A stretch of 64,000 bases of DNA from Riemerella anatipestifer (GCF_035666175.1 NZ_CP142016.1:2046001-2110000); one strand, 5' to 3'. Positions 41,204 through 51,065 are shown, counted from the stretch's first letter. Numbers and translations: made by a program. The notes: generated from the sequence alone by a model not told the origin.

Positions 41204-42307
41204 TTAATTTTTTTGGGAACATCCTGCCATAGTAGTTATTTTAACGGCTTCTGTAGGAGGTAGATTTTTATTTCTTTCCACTAAGCTCTCTACCATTTTC
41301 TGAGTGGTTTCTGTATAGATTTCTGCAATTTTAGAACCATCTTGCAAAGCTGCTGGCCTTCCTACATCGCCAGCTTCTCTTATACTTTGGATTAGAGGAA
41401 TTTCGCCCAGTACAGGTATGCCTAAATCTTCCGCCATATATTGTGCTCCTTGTTTACCAAAGATATAATACTTATTATCAGGCAATTCTTCTGGTGTGAA
41501 ATAAGCCATATTCTCTATTAAACCTAAAACTGGAATATTGATACTTTCCATTTGGAACATTGCAATACCTTTCTTAACATCTGCAAGAGCAATATGTTGT
41601 GGGGTGCTTACAATAACAGCTCCTGTTACAGGTACTTCTTGTATGATAGAAAGATGAATATCTCCCGTTCCTGGAGGTAGGTCTATCAATAAGAAATCTA
41701 ATTCGCCCCAAGCAGCATCTCTTAGCATTTGGTTGAGAGCTTTTGCAGCCATAGGTCCTCTCCATACTACCGCTTGATTAGCTCCAGAAAAATAACCGAT
41801 GGATAACATTTTAACCCCATAATTTTCAATCGGCTTCATTAGGTTTCTGCCGTTTTCTTCAACAGAAATAGGTTTTTGCCCTTCGGTATCAAACATGGTA
41901 GGTACAGATGGGCCATAGATGTCTGCATCTAGTAAACCTACTTTAAAGCCCATTTTGACCAAAGATATTGCAAGGTTAGCAGCTACTGTAGACTTTCCTA
42001 CACCTCCTTTTCCAGAGGCAATAGCGATGATGTTTTTTATGCCTGGGATTTCCTTACCTTTGATTTGATTAAGCTGAGCTTCCGAAGGTTCAGGAGAAAC
42101 GATTTTCAACTTTAAAACAATCTCTTCCCCAAACTCAGATGCAAAAGCTTGTTTCATTGCTGCTTCTAGCTTTTTTTTCTCGTGCATTGCTGGAGAATGT
42201 GCCGTCATATCAATATAAACATCATTACCCATAACCTGAACATTATTCACCAAGTCATCTACCTCAACCTCTTTTAAAAAAGCTAATACTCTATCTTTTT
42301 TTATCAT
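41204..42307 (-). CDS. mrp: Mrp/ApbC-type P-loop ATPase for Fe-S cluster delivery
   Basis: 367 residues. Residues 1-70 are a MIP18/DUF59 domain. The deviant Walker A GKGGVGKST is at 99-107, followed by GLLDADIYGPSVPTMF and the FLLIDLPPGTGDIHLS segment. The C-terminal CxxC of most family members is not evident (a single Cys in MAGCSQKN), so cluster binding may differ. It precedes the Nfu gene. Confidence 0.9.
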   Translation of the reverse strand: MIKKDRVLAFLKEVEVDDLVNNVQVMGNDVYIDMTAHSPAMHEKKKLEAAMKQAFASEFGEEIVLKLKIVSPEPSEAQLNQIKGKEIPGIKNIIAIASGKGGVGKSTVAANLAISLVKMGFKVGLLDADIYGPSVPTMFDTEGQKPISVEENGRNLMKPIENYGVKMLSIGYFSGANQAVVWRGPMAAKALNQMLRDAAWGELDFLLIDLPPGTGDIHLSIIQEVPVTGAVIVSTPQHIALADVKKGIAMFQMESINIPVLGLIENMAYFTPEELPDNKYYIFGKQGAQYMAEDLGIPVLGEIPLIQSIREAGDVGRPAALQDGSKIAEIYTETTQKMVESLVERNKNLPPTEAVKITTMAGCSQKN

Positions 42308-42364
42308 TATTTTCTTTTTAGGAATACAAATTTAAGGATTTATTTTTTGTAAGTGTTTTTCTTT

Positions 42365-43615
42365 TTATATGTTTTCTGTAGGTGCGTCTAGTTGTCCTTC
42401 CCATTTAGAGACAGCGGAAGTTGCTAGTGCATTACCCAGTACATTAGTCATACTTCTTCCCATATCACAAAAATGGTCTATTGGTAATATGAGAGCAATG
42501 CCCTCTGGTGGAATTCCGAACATAGAACAGGTAGCTACAATAATTACTAAACTAGCTCTAGGCACACCTGCAATACCTTTGGAAGTAAGCATAAGTACCA
42601 AAAGCATCGTGATTTGTTGCCCTATAGACATATCTACTCCATAAATCTGAGCAATAAAGATAGACGCAAAGGTCATATACATCATACTCCCATCCAAATT
42701 AAACGAATACCCTAAAGGTAGTATAAAGGAGACTATTCTATTGTTTGCTCCAAACTTTTCTAGTTCTTCTACAAGTTTCGGAAAAACAGCCTCTGAGCTT
42801 GTAGTTGAAAATGCAATAAGTAATGGTTCTTTGATTCTCTTTAATAAATCAAACAATCTGTTCCCAAGTATTAAATAACCAACGGCACATAGGACTAGCC
42901 AAAGGATACCCAATGCAAAGAAAAAGTCTCTTAAGTAAACTGCATAAACCATAAATATCTCAAAACCATTAGTAGCAACAACTGCGGCAATAGCACCTAG
43001 TACTCCCAATGGAGCTACCCACATAATGTAACCCACCATTTTAAGAATGGCATGAGCACAAATATCAAAAGCCTTTATAATTGGTTTAGAATGAGCTTCT
43101 CCTAACTGAGAAAGAGCCACCCCAAACATTATTGAAAATACTACGATTTGCAATACTTCATTAGTGGCAAAAGCTTCAAATAAACTTTTAGGAATAATAT
43201 GCTTTACAAAATCTTCTAGTGAGAAGCCTTTACTGTTATTTACGATTTCTGCCGCCGCACTTGCATCTTGTACTGGGAGTTGAGTTACTTTACCTGGTTC
43301 TAGCCAATTTACAAATACAAGCCCTATCATTAGAGAAACTAAAGAAGCCGTTAAAAACCACAACATTGCTTTAGTACCTACTCTACCTATCATTTTTATA
43401 TCACTCATTTTAGCAATACCCACTACCAAAGTGGTGAATACAAGCGGAGCAATAATCATCTGAACAAGTCTGATAAAAATGGTCCCTAGCAATTTTATGT
43501 TTTTGGAAAAGCCTTCTGCACTATCTGGATATTGCAAATGAACAAATCCGCCTAATCCGATTCCTATAATAAGCCCTAGTAATATTGCTATAAAAAGTTT
43601 ATTTTGTCCTTTCAT
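42365..43615 (-). CDS. dicarboxylate/amino acid:cation symporter (DAACS family)
   Basis: 416 residues, about 8 membrane helices plus re-entrant loops. Family marks: FIRLVQMIIAPLVFTTLVVGIA, AFSTTSSEAVFPK (the serine-rich hairpin), GYSFNLDGSMMYMTFASIFIAQ and LMLTSKGIAGVPRASLV. Members import glutamate, aspartate or C4-dicarboxylates with Na+ or H+. Which of these is carried here cannot be told. Confidence 0.9.
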   Translation of the reverse strand: MKGQNKLFIAILLGLIIGIGLGGFVHLQYPDSAEGFSKNIKLLGTIFIRLVQMIIAPLVFTTLVVGIAKMSDIKMIGRVGTKAMLWFLTASLVSLMIGLVFVNWLEPGKVTQLPVQDASAAAEIVNNSKGFSLEDFVKHIIPKSLFEAFATNEVLQIVVFSIMFGVALSQLGEAHSKPIIKAFDICAHAILKMVGYIMWVAPLGVLGAIAAVVATNGFEIFMVYAVYLRDFFFALGILWLVLCAVGYLILGNRLFDLLKRIKEPLLIAFSTTSSEAVFPKLVEELEKFGANNRIVSFILPLGYSFNLDGSMMYMTFASIFIAQIYGVDMSIGQQITMLLVLMLTSKGIAGVPRASLVIIVATCSMFGIPPEGIALILPIDHFCDMGRSMTNVLGNALATSAVSKWEGQLDAPTENI

Positions 43616-43670
43616 CTATAATGATTTTTTAGGTTGGAATGCAAATATAAACTTTTTTGGAGACTTAAAT

Positions 43671-43704
43671 TAAAAACCCTTTCTCAGAAATATCTAAGAA
43701 AGGG
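43671..43704 (-). terminator. terminator after the SH3/BON gene
   Basis: On the minus strand ACCCTTTCTTAG pairs with CTGAGAAAGGGT, followed by TTTTTAATTT. Confidence 0.75.
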
Positions 43705-43730
43705 TCATCAAATTATCTAGATTATTTTAT

Positions 43731-44147
43731 CTAAGCTTTAAGGTATCTTGTGTAAGCGTAACCTTCTTCACCATCCTTAGTTTTTACTTTCCACCAATCG
43801 TTGGAAGTCATCTCTACTAAAGTTACAGCTTCTCCTTTTGCTGCTTTACCTACAACTTCAGCTTCCGTAGAAGGTTCTTTACGAAGGTTAAGATTAGAGC
43901 TTTCTGTGATTACAGTAAGGCTAGCTCCTACTTCTAAACCTTTTACTTGAACATCAATATTGATATCTGAAGCTGTGAAACTTGGGTCAATAGCACCAAG
44001 GGCATTCCATACTAAATCTTTAGCTGCTGTAGATTGTGTACTACCACTAATGTATAGAATTCCGTCTTGCTCTTTTACAGATAAGTCTTGTACTCCTGCG
44101 TTTTGTGCAGCAGCTACTACACTTGAATATTTATCAGTTAATGACAT
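43731..44147 (-). CDS. BON-like plus bacterial SH3 domain protein
   Basis: 138 residues without a signal peptide. Residues 1-70 resemble a BON-type fold (VSGS-like ILYISGSTQST...VWNALGAIDP); 75-138 form a bacterial SH3 (LTVITESSNLNLRKEPSTEAEVVGKAAKGEAVTL...WWKVKT..GEEGYAYTRYL). It is next to the BON lipoprotein gene (10 bases), suggesting a shared envelope role. LysM-BON proteins such as YgaU are the nearest known layout. Confidence 0.75.
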   Translation of the reverse strand: MSLTDKYSSVVAAAQNAGVQDLSVKEQDGILYISGSTQSTAAKDLVWNALGAIDPSFTASDINIDVQVKGLEVGASLTVITESSNLNLRKEPSTEAEVVGKAAKGEAVTLVEMTSNDWWKVKTKDGEEGYAYTRYLKA

Positions 44148-44157
44148 GGTATTTTAA

Positions 44158-44637
44158 TTATTTTACGGTAAGTTGGTTATTGTATTTTCCTATTTTAAGA
44201 GCGTCTACAGACTCTTTTATCTTTCTAGCATCTGAAGAAGATACATTTCCTGTTAGTGTAAGCTCTCCATTTACATCTTCTACTTTCACGCTAGGGAAAT
44301 CTTTAGTAGCATCTTTTACTTTTTGTAAAACTACGGCATCTACTTGATTTACTGTCACTGCAGGCTCTGGTGTTTCTATGGTAGTCATGTCGTGAACATC
44401 TTTAATACCAGGTATTGCTTTTAAAGACGCTATCATTTGGTCTTTTTCTGCTTGACTAGCAAATACACCGCTTAAATGAGCTTGCCCATCTTTTACCTCA
44501 ACTGAAGCCTGAGGGTTTGCTTTAACTACTTCTGTAGCTTTGGTAGAAAGTTCTGCGTCGTTAGGTTTTTTCTTACACGAAACTGCCGTAAAAGACACTA
44601 AAATAGCTAATGCTGCTGTTTGAAAAATTTTTTTCAT
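44158..44637 (-). CDS. lipoprotein with two BON domains
   Basis: 159 residues. The signal ends in a lipobox (FTAVSC, Cys about 21). Two BON repeats follow (KATEVVKANPQASVEVKDGQAHLSGVFASQAEKDQMIASLKAIPGI and the parallel KVKDATKDFPSVKVEDVNGELTLTGNVSSSDARKIKESV). BON proteins bind phospholipids and keep the outer membrane intact; OsmY and DolP are the known models. Confidence 0.85.
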   Translation of the reverse strand: MKKIFQTAALAILVSFTAVSCKKKPNDAELSTKATEVVKANPQASVEVKDGQAHLSGVFASQAEKDQMIASLKAIPGIKDVHDMTTIETPEPAVTVNQVDAVVLQKVKDATKDFPSVKVEDVNGELTLTGNVSSSDARKIKESVDALKIGKYNNQLTVK

Positions 44638-44660
44638 AAATTTTTAATGATTTTTAAAGT

Positions 44661-44693
44661 TTGTAAATTATAACAAATTTATACTTAGTTTTG
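44661..44693 (+). promoter_or_regulatory. promoter of the GH25 gene
   Basis: TTG (44661-44663), 22 bases, TAGTTTTG (44686-44693). The predicted start at about 44700 lies at the ATG (44702), so the mRNA is close to leaderless. Confidence 0.55.
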
Positions 44694-44701
44694 CAAGTGT
44701 T

Positions 44702-45565
44702 ATGCCAAAACGAAGATATAACTCCAAAGTTAGAAAAAAAAATAACATAAGCAAGAGAAATAAGAAAAAGATTTACAGGTGGCTGCTACTACTCGTAATG
44801 TCTGTAGCTCTTATTGGTACAGGTATTTATATCAAAAATAAAGTCTTTTTCTATTATGCTATGTATTTTAAAAAGCATCAGCATAAGAAACTAGAGAATT
44901 CCATTACAGAAACTAAACGAATAAATACTATCATTACTGAGTATCAGGATAAGGTATTTGGTATGGATATATCTCATTATCAAAGAAAAGAAGATATAGA
45001 GTGGGATAGCTTAAGCATTGCAAATGATGCTATAAATATTGATTTTATTGTGTTAAGAGCTACAATGGGAAATGGTTCTAAGGACAAACATTTTGAATAT
45101 TTTTGGACTCAAACAAAAAAATATAATTATACAAGAGGAGCTTATCATTTTTATCGCCCAGATGAGGATCCTGTTTTACAAGCTAATAATTTTTTAGACC
45201 AAGTGAAGCTAGAAAAAGGAGATCTTCGTCCTGTGCTAGATATAGAAAAAATACCTAGGAAAAAATCTGTAAAACAGTATAAAGAAGACATAAAGACTTG
45301 GCTTAAAATAGTAGAAGAAGCCTACGGAACTAAACCTATTATCTATACCTATTATCATTTTTATAAAGACTATTTAAGAGGTGATTTTGAGGGTTATCCT
45401 CTATGGTTAGCTAATTACAATCATGTTTTAGTACCTTCGGAAGAAGATAATTGGTTGTTTTGGCAGTTTACAGAAAAAGGCATTGTAAAAGGCATCAATG
45501 TAAAAGTAGATCTCAATGTCTTCAACGGAAATTCTTGGGAGTTTGATAAAATGAAATTAGATTAG
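44702..45565 (+). CDS. GH25-family lysozyme, membrane-anchored
   Basis: 287 residues: a very basic N-terminus, one membrane anchor (residues about 27-45), then a GH25 domain: VFGMDISHYQ (catalytic Asp), FIVLRATMGNGSKDKHF, YTRGAYHFYRPDEDP, and RPVLDIEKIP with the second acid pair, ending YPLWLANYN...WLFWQFTEKG. It cleaves MurNAc-GlcNAc bonds; here probably a host cell-wall remodelling enzyme rather than phage-derived. Confidence 0.9.
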   Translation: MPKRRYNSKVRKKNNISKRNKKKIYRWLLLLVMSVALIGTGIYIKNKVFFYYAMYFKKHQHKKLENSITETKRINTIITEYQDKVFGMDISHYQRKEDIEWDSLSIANDAINIDFIVLRATMGNGSKDKHFEYFWTQTKKYNYTRGAYHFYRPDEDPVLQANNFLDQVKLEKGDLRPVLDIEKIPRKKSVKQYKEDIKTWLKIVEEAYGTKPIIYTYYHFYKDYLRGDFEGYPLWLANYNHVLVPSEEDNWLFWQFTEKGIVKGINVKVDLNVFNGNSWEFDKMKLD

Positions 45566-45573
45566 ATTCAATC

Positions 45574-45616
45574 AAAAAAAGGAAGGTAACTCCACGGAGT
45601 TACCTTCCTTTTTTAA
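45574..45616. terminator. bidirectional terminator
   Basis: AAAAAGGAAGGTAACTCC pairs with GGAGTTACCTTCCTTTTT around a 3-base CAC loop region; T-runs on both sides. It separates the GH25 gene from the convergent TonB receptor gene. Confidence 0.9.
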
Positions 45617-45646
45617 TGAAAAACTATATTAGATTAGTGCGTTTTA

Positions 45647-47836
45647 TTATAAGCTAATTCTTACACCCACATTTACAAATCTTGGCATACCTGGTCTATA
45701 TCCTGAAGGGTTAAGAGAAGATAAATAAGTTTGGTTAAGTAAATTTTGAGCGTTAGTATAAACAGTTGCATTTCTATTTACTTTATAAGAAATAGAAACA
45801 TCTAGTATGTTCATAGACGGAACTAGGTTAGCTTCTGGTATAGACCCTTGCCAAACCTTATTGCTAAAATCACCTCTGTATCTCCAGATAGCAGAAAGTC
45901 TAAAGTTTTTGATGTTAGCTCCTACTTCTATACTTAGTTGTTCTTTAGGAATAAATGGTAGAGCATCACCTTCTTTAATTGTTCCAAATACTTGAGATTG
46001 GAAATCTTTCTTAAAGGAAGAATCTACATAAGTATAATTTACAGAAACTGGGAAGTTAATTTCACTATCTTTTCCGCTGATGGTGTATCTTAACTGTGCT
46101 TCTATACCTCTTATCAATACTTCTCCTGCATTGTATAAATCGCCTTGTCCTGTGTTGCCACCCATAACATTGGTATCTGCACCTAGTAGGTTAGAATAAT
46201 CGTTGATATAGCCTATCAATTCAGCGTCTACAAAGTTGTTATTAAATCTTGTTCCTAGTTCGTAGTTCCAGCTTCTTTCTTCTTTTTGTCCTTGCTGAAT
46301 TCCTGGAGGCGAAAACCCTTTGTGAACACTACCGAATACTTTTAAACCATCATTTATTTTATAAAGTAAGGATAACCCTGGTATCCAAGACTCTACTTTG
46401 TTAATCGTAGTTTTTAAATCTTTACCCGTTCTATCTGCATCAGAACGCCCATAGTTTCTTTGTCTTAGAGTGATATTTTCATATCTTACCCCTGCAGTGG
46501 CAACAAGAGCTCCAAACTCTTGTTGATATTGAACATAAGATGCTGTAGCATTAGCATCTTCTATTCTATTGTCTTGAGAGCCTGCACTTCCTCGTTTTTT
46601 TAGTGCTAAACCTTGTGATGTAGAAAGATATTCATCATCTGCTTGAAAACGGTCTTGGCTGTCGTAGTGGTATCTTGCTCCAAAGCGAACCATACCTGTT
46701 TTTCCTAAATGATAATGCCCATTGAACTGAAGTCCTTGTGAAATATAGTCTCTATCATTATGTCTTATATAGATAGTATTATCTGCATTATAAGCTCCTT
46801 TTAAAGCTAACATTTCGTTAGAGTTATCAGCCATTTCTAAAGCATTAGAAAGCCCTACTTTGTTACCTCCAGCTTTAACATCATTCACTTTGTACCAATT
46901 TCTTGTAACCTCATTTCTATAAGCATCAAAATTTAAGTGAAGTTTTTTGCTAGGTTCTATCTGATAAGATAGCAAATATTGTCGCTGATTGATTTCTATA
47001 TTATCTAACTCTGATGATAAGTAACGCTGGTAAGCATTTTTATTGAAGTCCTCTTTAGAAATTCCCATATAGGTTTCGTTAGAGTTTTGTCTAGAAGCCT
47101 GAAGCTTAAACTGAAGTTTATTAGGGATAGCCGCATCAGAATTATCGTACAACAATTTTATCATACCATCATTAAGTCTGAACCCCGTATTTTTACCATT
47201 CGGAAGTTCTTTAAACCCATCTGAGTTATTGGTGAAATATTCTACTAAATATCCGAATTTACCAATTTTATCTCCTACATGAGTATACACTTTATAGGTG
47301 TTGAAATTACCGTAAGAAGCATTTAAAAACCCTGAAAATTTATTAGGTACTTGAGTAGAAAGCATATTCATACTCCCTCCGATGGTATTGGGACCATACA
47401 TAATTTGTCCACTACTTTTAAGAATTTCTACACCAGCCATTCTTCCCATGGTAGGGAAGTAGTAAGCCGCAGGTGCTACATAAGGCGCAGGTGCTGCTAA
47501 GACACCGTCTTCCATTAAATTGATAGACGAGCTCCTAAGCGAAGAAGCACCTCTAATAATAATGTTAGGACGCAATCCAAAACCTTCCTCTTCTACCACA
47601 TGTATCCCTGTTTTACCCATAAGTACACGGTTAGCATCAGAGTAGTTATATTTCTGTAATTCTTTAGTGCCAATATAGGTAAAAGAACTTGCTTTTTCGT
47701 TCTTATCTTTATTGGTGAAAATAGTTTGAGATTGAATAACAACCTCATCTATATTTCTAGATTTTATAGAATCAGTTTCCTGAGCGAATGAAGCTACTGA
47801 AACTAACATTATAAGAGGTAAAAGTTGTTTTTTCAT
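45647..47836 (-). CDS. TonB-dependent outer membrane receptor (FecA-like)
   Basis: 729 residues: signal peptide (ends SFAQ, about 19), TonB-box region and plug domain (IIIRGASSLRSSSINLMEDGVLAAPAPYVAPAAYYFPTMGRM, and GPNTIGGSMNMLS), then a beta-barrel ending in phenylalanine-like aromatic/leucine strand (FVNVGVRISL). The plug sequence resembles ferric citrate-type receptors (FecA), so a ferric siderophore or citrate is the likely cargo. No inner-membrane transporter genes adjoin. Confidence 0.85.
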   Translation of the reverse strand: MKKQLLPLIMLVSVASFAQETDSIKSRNIDEVVIQSQTIFTNKDKNEKASSFTYIGTKELQKYNYSDANRVLMGKTGIHVVEEEGFGLRPNIIIRGASSLRSSSINLMEDGVLAAPAPYVAPAAYYFPTMGRMAGVEILKSSGQIMYGPNTIGGSMNMLSTQVPNKFSGFLNASYGNFNTYKVYTHVGDKIGKFGYLVEYFTNNSDGFKELPNGKNTGFRLNDGMIKLLYDNSDAAIPNKLQFKLQASRQNSNETYMGISKEDFNKNAYQRYLSSELDNIEINQRQYLLSYQIEPSKKLHLNFDAYRNEVTRNWYKVNDVKAGGNKVGLSNALEMADNSNEMLALKGAYNADNTIYIRHNDRDYISQGLQFNGHYHLGKTGMVRFGARYHYDSQDRFQADDEYLSTSQGLALKKRGSAGSQDNRIEDANATASYVQYQQEFGALVATAGVRYENITLRQRNYGRSDADRTGKDLKTTINKVESWIPGLSLLYKINDGLKVFGSVHKGFSPPGIQQGQKEERSWNYELGTRFNNNFVDAELIGYINDYSNLLGADTNVMGGNTGQGDLYNAGEVLIRGIEAQLRYTISGKDSEINFPVSVNYTYVDSSFKKDFQSQVFGTIKEGDALPFIPKEQLSIEVGANIKNFRLSAIWRYRGDFSNKVWQGSIPEANLVPSMNILDVSISYKVNRNATVYTNAQNLLNQTYLSSLNPSGYRPGMPRFVNVGVRISL

Positions 47837-48000
47837 TATACTTTATTTAGAATTGTTAAAAGTTTTGACAAAGGTATAATATCTGAGTAATTACGCAAAA
47901 TTTATTTAGGATAATTCTAAATAAAGAAAGTTTGTTGTATTTAATTTATTGAAAATCAATGATTTTTCAACTAATGATTTTTATCATATCTTTATATAAC

Positions 48001-48035
48001 AAGATGGGGCTATCTCACAGAGATAGCCCCATCTT
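48001..48035 (-). terminator. hairpin after the TlpA-like gene
   Basis: AAGATGGGGCTATCTC pairs with GAGATAGCCCCATCTT around ACA, a 16-bp perfect stem 23 bases past the TlpA-like stop. T-tracts are weak on both sides. Confidence 0.7.
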
Positions 48036-48057
48036 GTTATTTTTAAATAAAATTATT

Positions 48058-49488
48058 TTACTTCTTTGCAGTAGGTTGAGATAGTTTGTTTAAAGCATCT
48101 ACTATCTGCATATCTATATTACCTATAGCTACAGGGCTAGCCACTTTACCATCTTTATCTATTACCACAGCACTCGGTAATTTAAATCCATAAATACCAA
48201 ATTTATCAGCAACTTCAGAGTTCATACCGTTTTTAGCATACAAACTTTCCACTTTTAATCCTTTAAACATAGCGGCTTCAGTCTTTTTGAATTGGTCTTC
48301 AGTATCATCTAGATTTATCATTACCAAATTAACCTTACCTCCATATTGAGTTGCAAGTTGCTTTACAGAAGGAGTAAGACTTTCGGATACATAAGGATTC
48401 CAAGAAGCATAAAATACTAAAACGCTTGGTTTACCCTCATATTTAGATAAACTCACTTTTTCTCCTTTATTATTAACTAAATCAACGCTAGGAGCTTTCT
48501 GCCCAACTTCAATACCTTGTATAGCGAGTTTAACTTTTTCTAACTCTTTTTTTATTTGGCTGTCTTTAATAGACTTATTAACCACTTCCATTACTTGCTT
48601 AATTCTTGGGTGTTGAGGTTGCAAATCGTATTGTGTTGCAACGAAAGCAATTAGGTGGTCTTTCGTGTACTGGTCAATATCTTTCTTACCTTCTAGATAT
48701 TTAACAAAGGCTTCTGTAGTAGAGATTTCTTTGTTTTGAAGCGTATTCATAAAGTTGGTAAAACCTTCTTGATTCTTAATGAGTAGGAAGCTTCTATAAG
48801 TAGGCAGAGTTTTTATCCATTTCTTCTCATCTCCTTTTAGACTATCTTGATATTTTGTAAATTCAGCCGAAGGCTTGAAACTAGGGTTTCCAGTAGCCGC
48901 ACCATGCATAGCCGCATATTGTTCGGTAATCATTAGAAGGGTTACTTTCATCTCGCTTGATTTCCATTCTACCACTTCGGAGTCTGGTTTTGTTTTAGAC
49001 TTAACCTCTTCTATTTTTTTATCTACATCTGTTTGTATTTTTTTAACTGCTGCAATGAACTCTTTTTCAGACTTAGACATAAGTTGCATATCTATTTTGC
49101 TCATGTAGTCCTCTATATAAGATTGCATTTGAGTAAGGAATTCATTGTTTTTTTCGCCATCTCCTAAGATTTTCATTTTTCTAGGAAATTCTGTAGCGTC
49201 AGCCGTAATTTTAATATTATCTCCTTTTTTAAGATAAATAAAATTCATCTGCCTTGCATAGGTTATTAGATAGATGCCGCCTTCCTCTATTTTTGGAGTT
49301 GCGGAAAAGTTGCCTTTAGCATCTACTCCTATATTCATAATAGGCAACGAACTGGCACTAGATACATTGATGAGTTCTATCCTATCCAAAGGAGAAGCAT
49401 TTTTAAGCGTTCCCGAAATTTGAACTTCATTTTTAGAACAAGATACCATTAGAATGGCAAAAAGTACTAACAAAAGATATTTTTTCAT
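48058..49488 (-). CDS. TlpA-like thioredoxin-fold lipoprotein without CxxC
   Basis: 476 residues: lipobox MVSCSK (Cys about 17), a DUF4369-type beta domain (25-130), a helical middle region, and a thioredoxin fold from about residue 335 (VGQKAPSVDLVNNKGEKVSLSKYEGKPSVLVFYASW). The usual WCxxC is replaced by WNPYVSES, so no redox-active disulfide remains. Relatives act in periplasmic disulfide or haem maturation; this one may be structural or substrate-binding only. Confidence 0.85.
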   Translation of the reverse strand: MKKYLLLVLFAILMVSCSKNEVQISGTLKNASPLDRIELINVSSASSLPIMNIGVDAKGNFSATPKIEEGGIYLITYARQMNFIYLKKGDNIKITADATEFPRKMKILGDGEKNNEFLTQMQSYIEDYMSKIDMQLMSKSEKEFIAAVKKIQTDVDKKIEEVKSKTKPDSEVVEWKSSEMKVTLLMITEQYAAMHGAATGNPSFKPSAEFTKYQDSLKGDEKKWIKTLPTYRSFLLIKNQEGFTNFMNTLQNKEISTTEAFVKYLEGKKDIDQYTKDHLIAFVATQYDLQPQHPRIKQVMEVVNKSIKDSQIKKELEKVKLAIQGIEVGQKAPSVDLVNNKGEKVSLSKYEGKPSVLVFYASWNPYVSESLTPSVKQLATQYGGKVNLVMINLDDTEDQFKKTEAAMFKGLKVESLYAKNGMNSEVADKFGIYGFKLPSAVVIDKDGKVASPVAIGNIDMQIVDALNKLSQPTAKK

Positions 49489-49652
49489 AGATATAAATGA
49501 TTATTTTTTACAATCACAAAGGTAGTTAATAAAACTCGGTTAAAAAATAAGTAAAGGAAATTAACATTCATTTTAACAGAATATTATCCTGATTAGTGAT
49601 TGGGAATTTCAACAAAAAAGATTCACAAAAAGTAAATTAACTATTATTGTAT

Positions 49653-49680
49653 TTGATTATTTTCATAAAATATATTTTTG
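49653..49680 (+). promoter_or_regulatory. promoter of the GLPGLI gene
   Basis: TTG (49653-49655), 17 bases, TATTTTTG (49673-49680); start expected near 49687, 16 bases before the ATG. Confidence 0.6.
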
Positions 49681-49702
49681 TAACAATTAAGGATTTAATT
49701 TT

Positions 49703-50548
49703 ATGTTTAAAAAATACATTTCCACTATAGCCCTATCGTTATTTGTACACATTGATGCACAAGTATATAAAAACGATTCGTTACGCGGAAGTTTTACTTA
49801 TCTATTGAAGTCGAAACCTAATAATCTTTATCCTGAAACTCTTTATCAAGAGTTATTTTCTCTTCAAGTTAGTGATAATCGCTCATTTTTTATTAGTGAA
49901 AATTTACTAAAGTACGATTCTATTTTTACTAGTGAGATGAATACAGCTATCAGAGATGGTTCAAAATCTATTAATTTTAGTGGTAAGTCATTTCCAAAAA
50001 CAAATTCTAAATTTCTAGTCGTACAAGAAAATGATAAAACTATTTTCTATGGAACTGTAGGAACTTCTGTTCTTGCTTACCAAGAACCTAAAATCAATAG
50101 TTGGAAATTAGTTGATGAAACAAAGATAGTTAACTCTTTTAGCTGTAAAAAAGCTGAGTTAAGATTTAAGGGTAGAGACTGGATTGCTTGGTACTCTACT
50201 GAAATTCCTTTCCCTTATGGACCTTATAAGTTTGGAGGGTTACCAGGTCTGATTATAAAAATGACGGACAAAAAAGAAGAGTATGATTTTGAGTTAGTAG
50301 AATCATTACCCGGTCGAGATTTAAAAGGAAAGGTAATAGGTATAAACAAAAAACGCTATGATAATTTTATATCTGTTACAAAGCAGGAGTTAGAGGTTGC
50401 GAAAGATAGTTTTAGGAAGAACTTATTACAATCAATGAAAAATGATGGTGTTGTTCTCTCACCTGAACAAACCACTGCATTGAGAGAAAAACAAAAAAGA
50501 GATAAGTTGGAAAAGAAAGGATACAATCCCATTGAGTTAGAAAATTAG
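49703..50548 (+). CDS. GLPGLI family secreted protein
   Basis: 281 residues. Signal peptide (KKYISTIALSLFVHIDAQ), a beta-rich body and the family motif GGLPGLIIKM near residue 185, preceded by IAWYSTEIPFPYGPYKF. GLPGLI proteins occur only in Bacteroidota, are exported, and are of unknown function. Confidence 0.9.
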   Translation: MFKKYISTIALSLFVHIDAQVYKNDSLRGSFTYLLKSKPNNLYPETLYQELFSLQVSDNRSFFISENLLKYDSIFTSEMNTAIRDGSKSINFSGKSFPKTNSKFLVVQENDKTIFYGTVGTSVLAYQEPKINSWKLVDETKIVNSFSCKKAELRFKGRDWIAWYSTEIPFPYGPYKFGGLPGLIIKMTDKKEEYDFELVESLPGRDLKGKVIGINKKRYDNFISVTKQELEVAKDSFRKNLLQSMKNDGVVLSPEQTTALREKQKRDKLEKKGYNPIELEN

Positions 50549-50560
50549 TACATTATTGAT

Positions 50561-50598
50561 AAAAATAAGTCTATTACATTGTAATAGACTTATTTTTT
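50561..50598. terminator. bidirectional terminator
   Basis: AAAAATAAGTCTATTACA pairs with TGTAATAGACTTATTTTT with almost no loop; it ends the GLPGLI gene and overlaps the last codons of the convergent haem-binding gene. Confidence 0.85.
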
Positions 50599-51054
50599 AT
50601 AAACCTCTTCATCTAGTAGCTTTTGGAAATAATCTTGCAAAAGCTGTCTTTGTTTTTGGGTGAGTTGTGCTTCTGGGTGTTGTGCTACATAGCCTTTTAG
50701 TGGCATTTCGTGGCGTTTTATAGTTTCTATACTTCCTTCCAAAGCTCCTTTTTTTAGATACTCATTATAAGTATTCCACACGGAGAAGTTAAGGTGCTTT
50801 CTTCCTTCGTTAATATGGTGTTTTATGCTCCAAGATATAGGTGCAATGTAGGCATAGCTAGGGTATTTGGTTTCGTTGGAATGGCAGTCGTAACAAGCTT
50901 TTTTTAAAAGCACTTCTACCTCTTTAGGCGTATTTTCCATCCTTACGAAATTATCCTTTTCGTTTACTGGAGGGTTAGTGCGGTCTATTGGGATAAGTTG
51001 TATCAGTAACAGACCTAATACAGTCCACAAAGCTATTTTAAATATTTTTCTCAT
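50590..51054 (-). CDS. haem-binding domain protein (single CxxCH)
   Basis: 154 residues: an N-terminal membrane anchor (about residues 5-22) and one CYDCH motif (about 54-58) in a family layout I know as Haem_bd: SNETKYPSYAYIAPISWSIKHHINEGRKHLNFSVWNTY follows. It is likely a periplasm-facing c-type haem protein. It lies 11 bases downstream of the Ig-like lipoprotein gene. Confidence 0.85.
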   Translation of the reverse strand: MRKIFKIALWTVLGLLLIQLIPIDRTNPPVNEKDNFVRMENTPKEVEVLLKKACYDCHSNETKYPSYAYIAPISWSIKHHINEGRKHLNFSVWNTYNEYLKKGALEGSIETIKRHEMPLKGYVAQHPEAQLTQKQRQLLQDYFQKLLDEEVYKK

Positions 51055-51065
51055 TAGTTTTCTTT

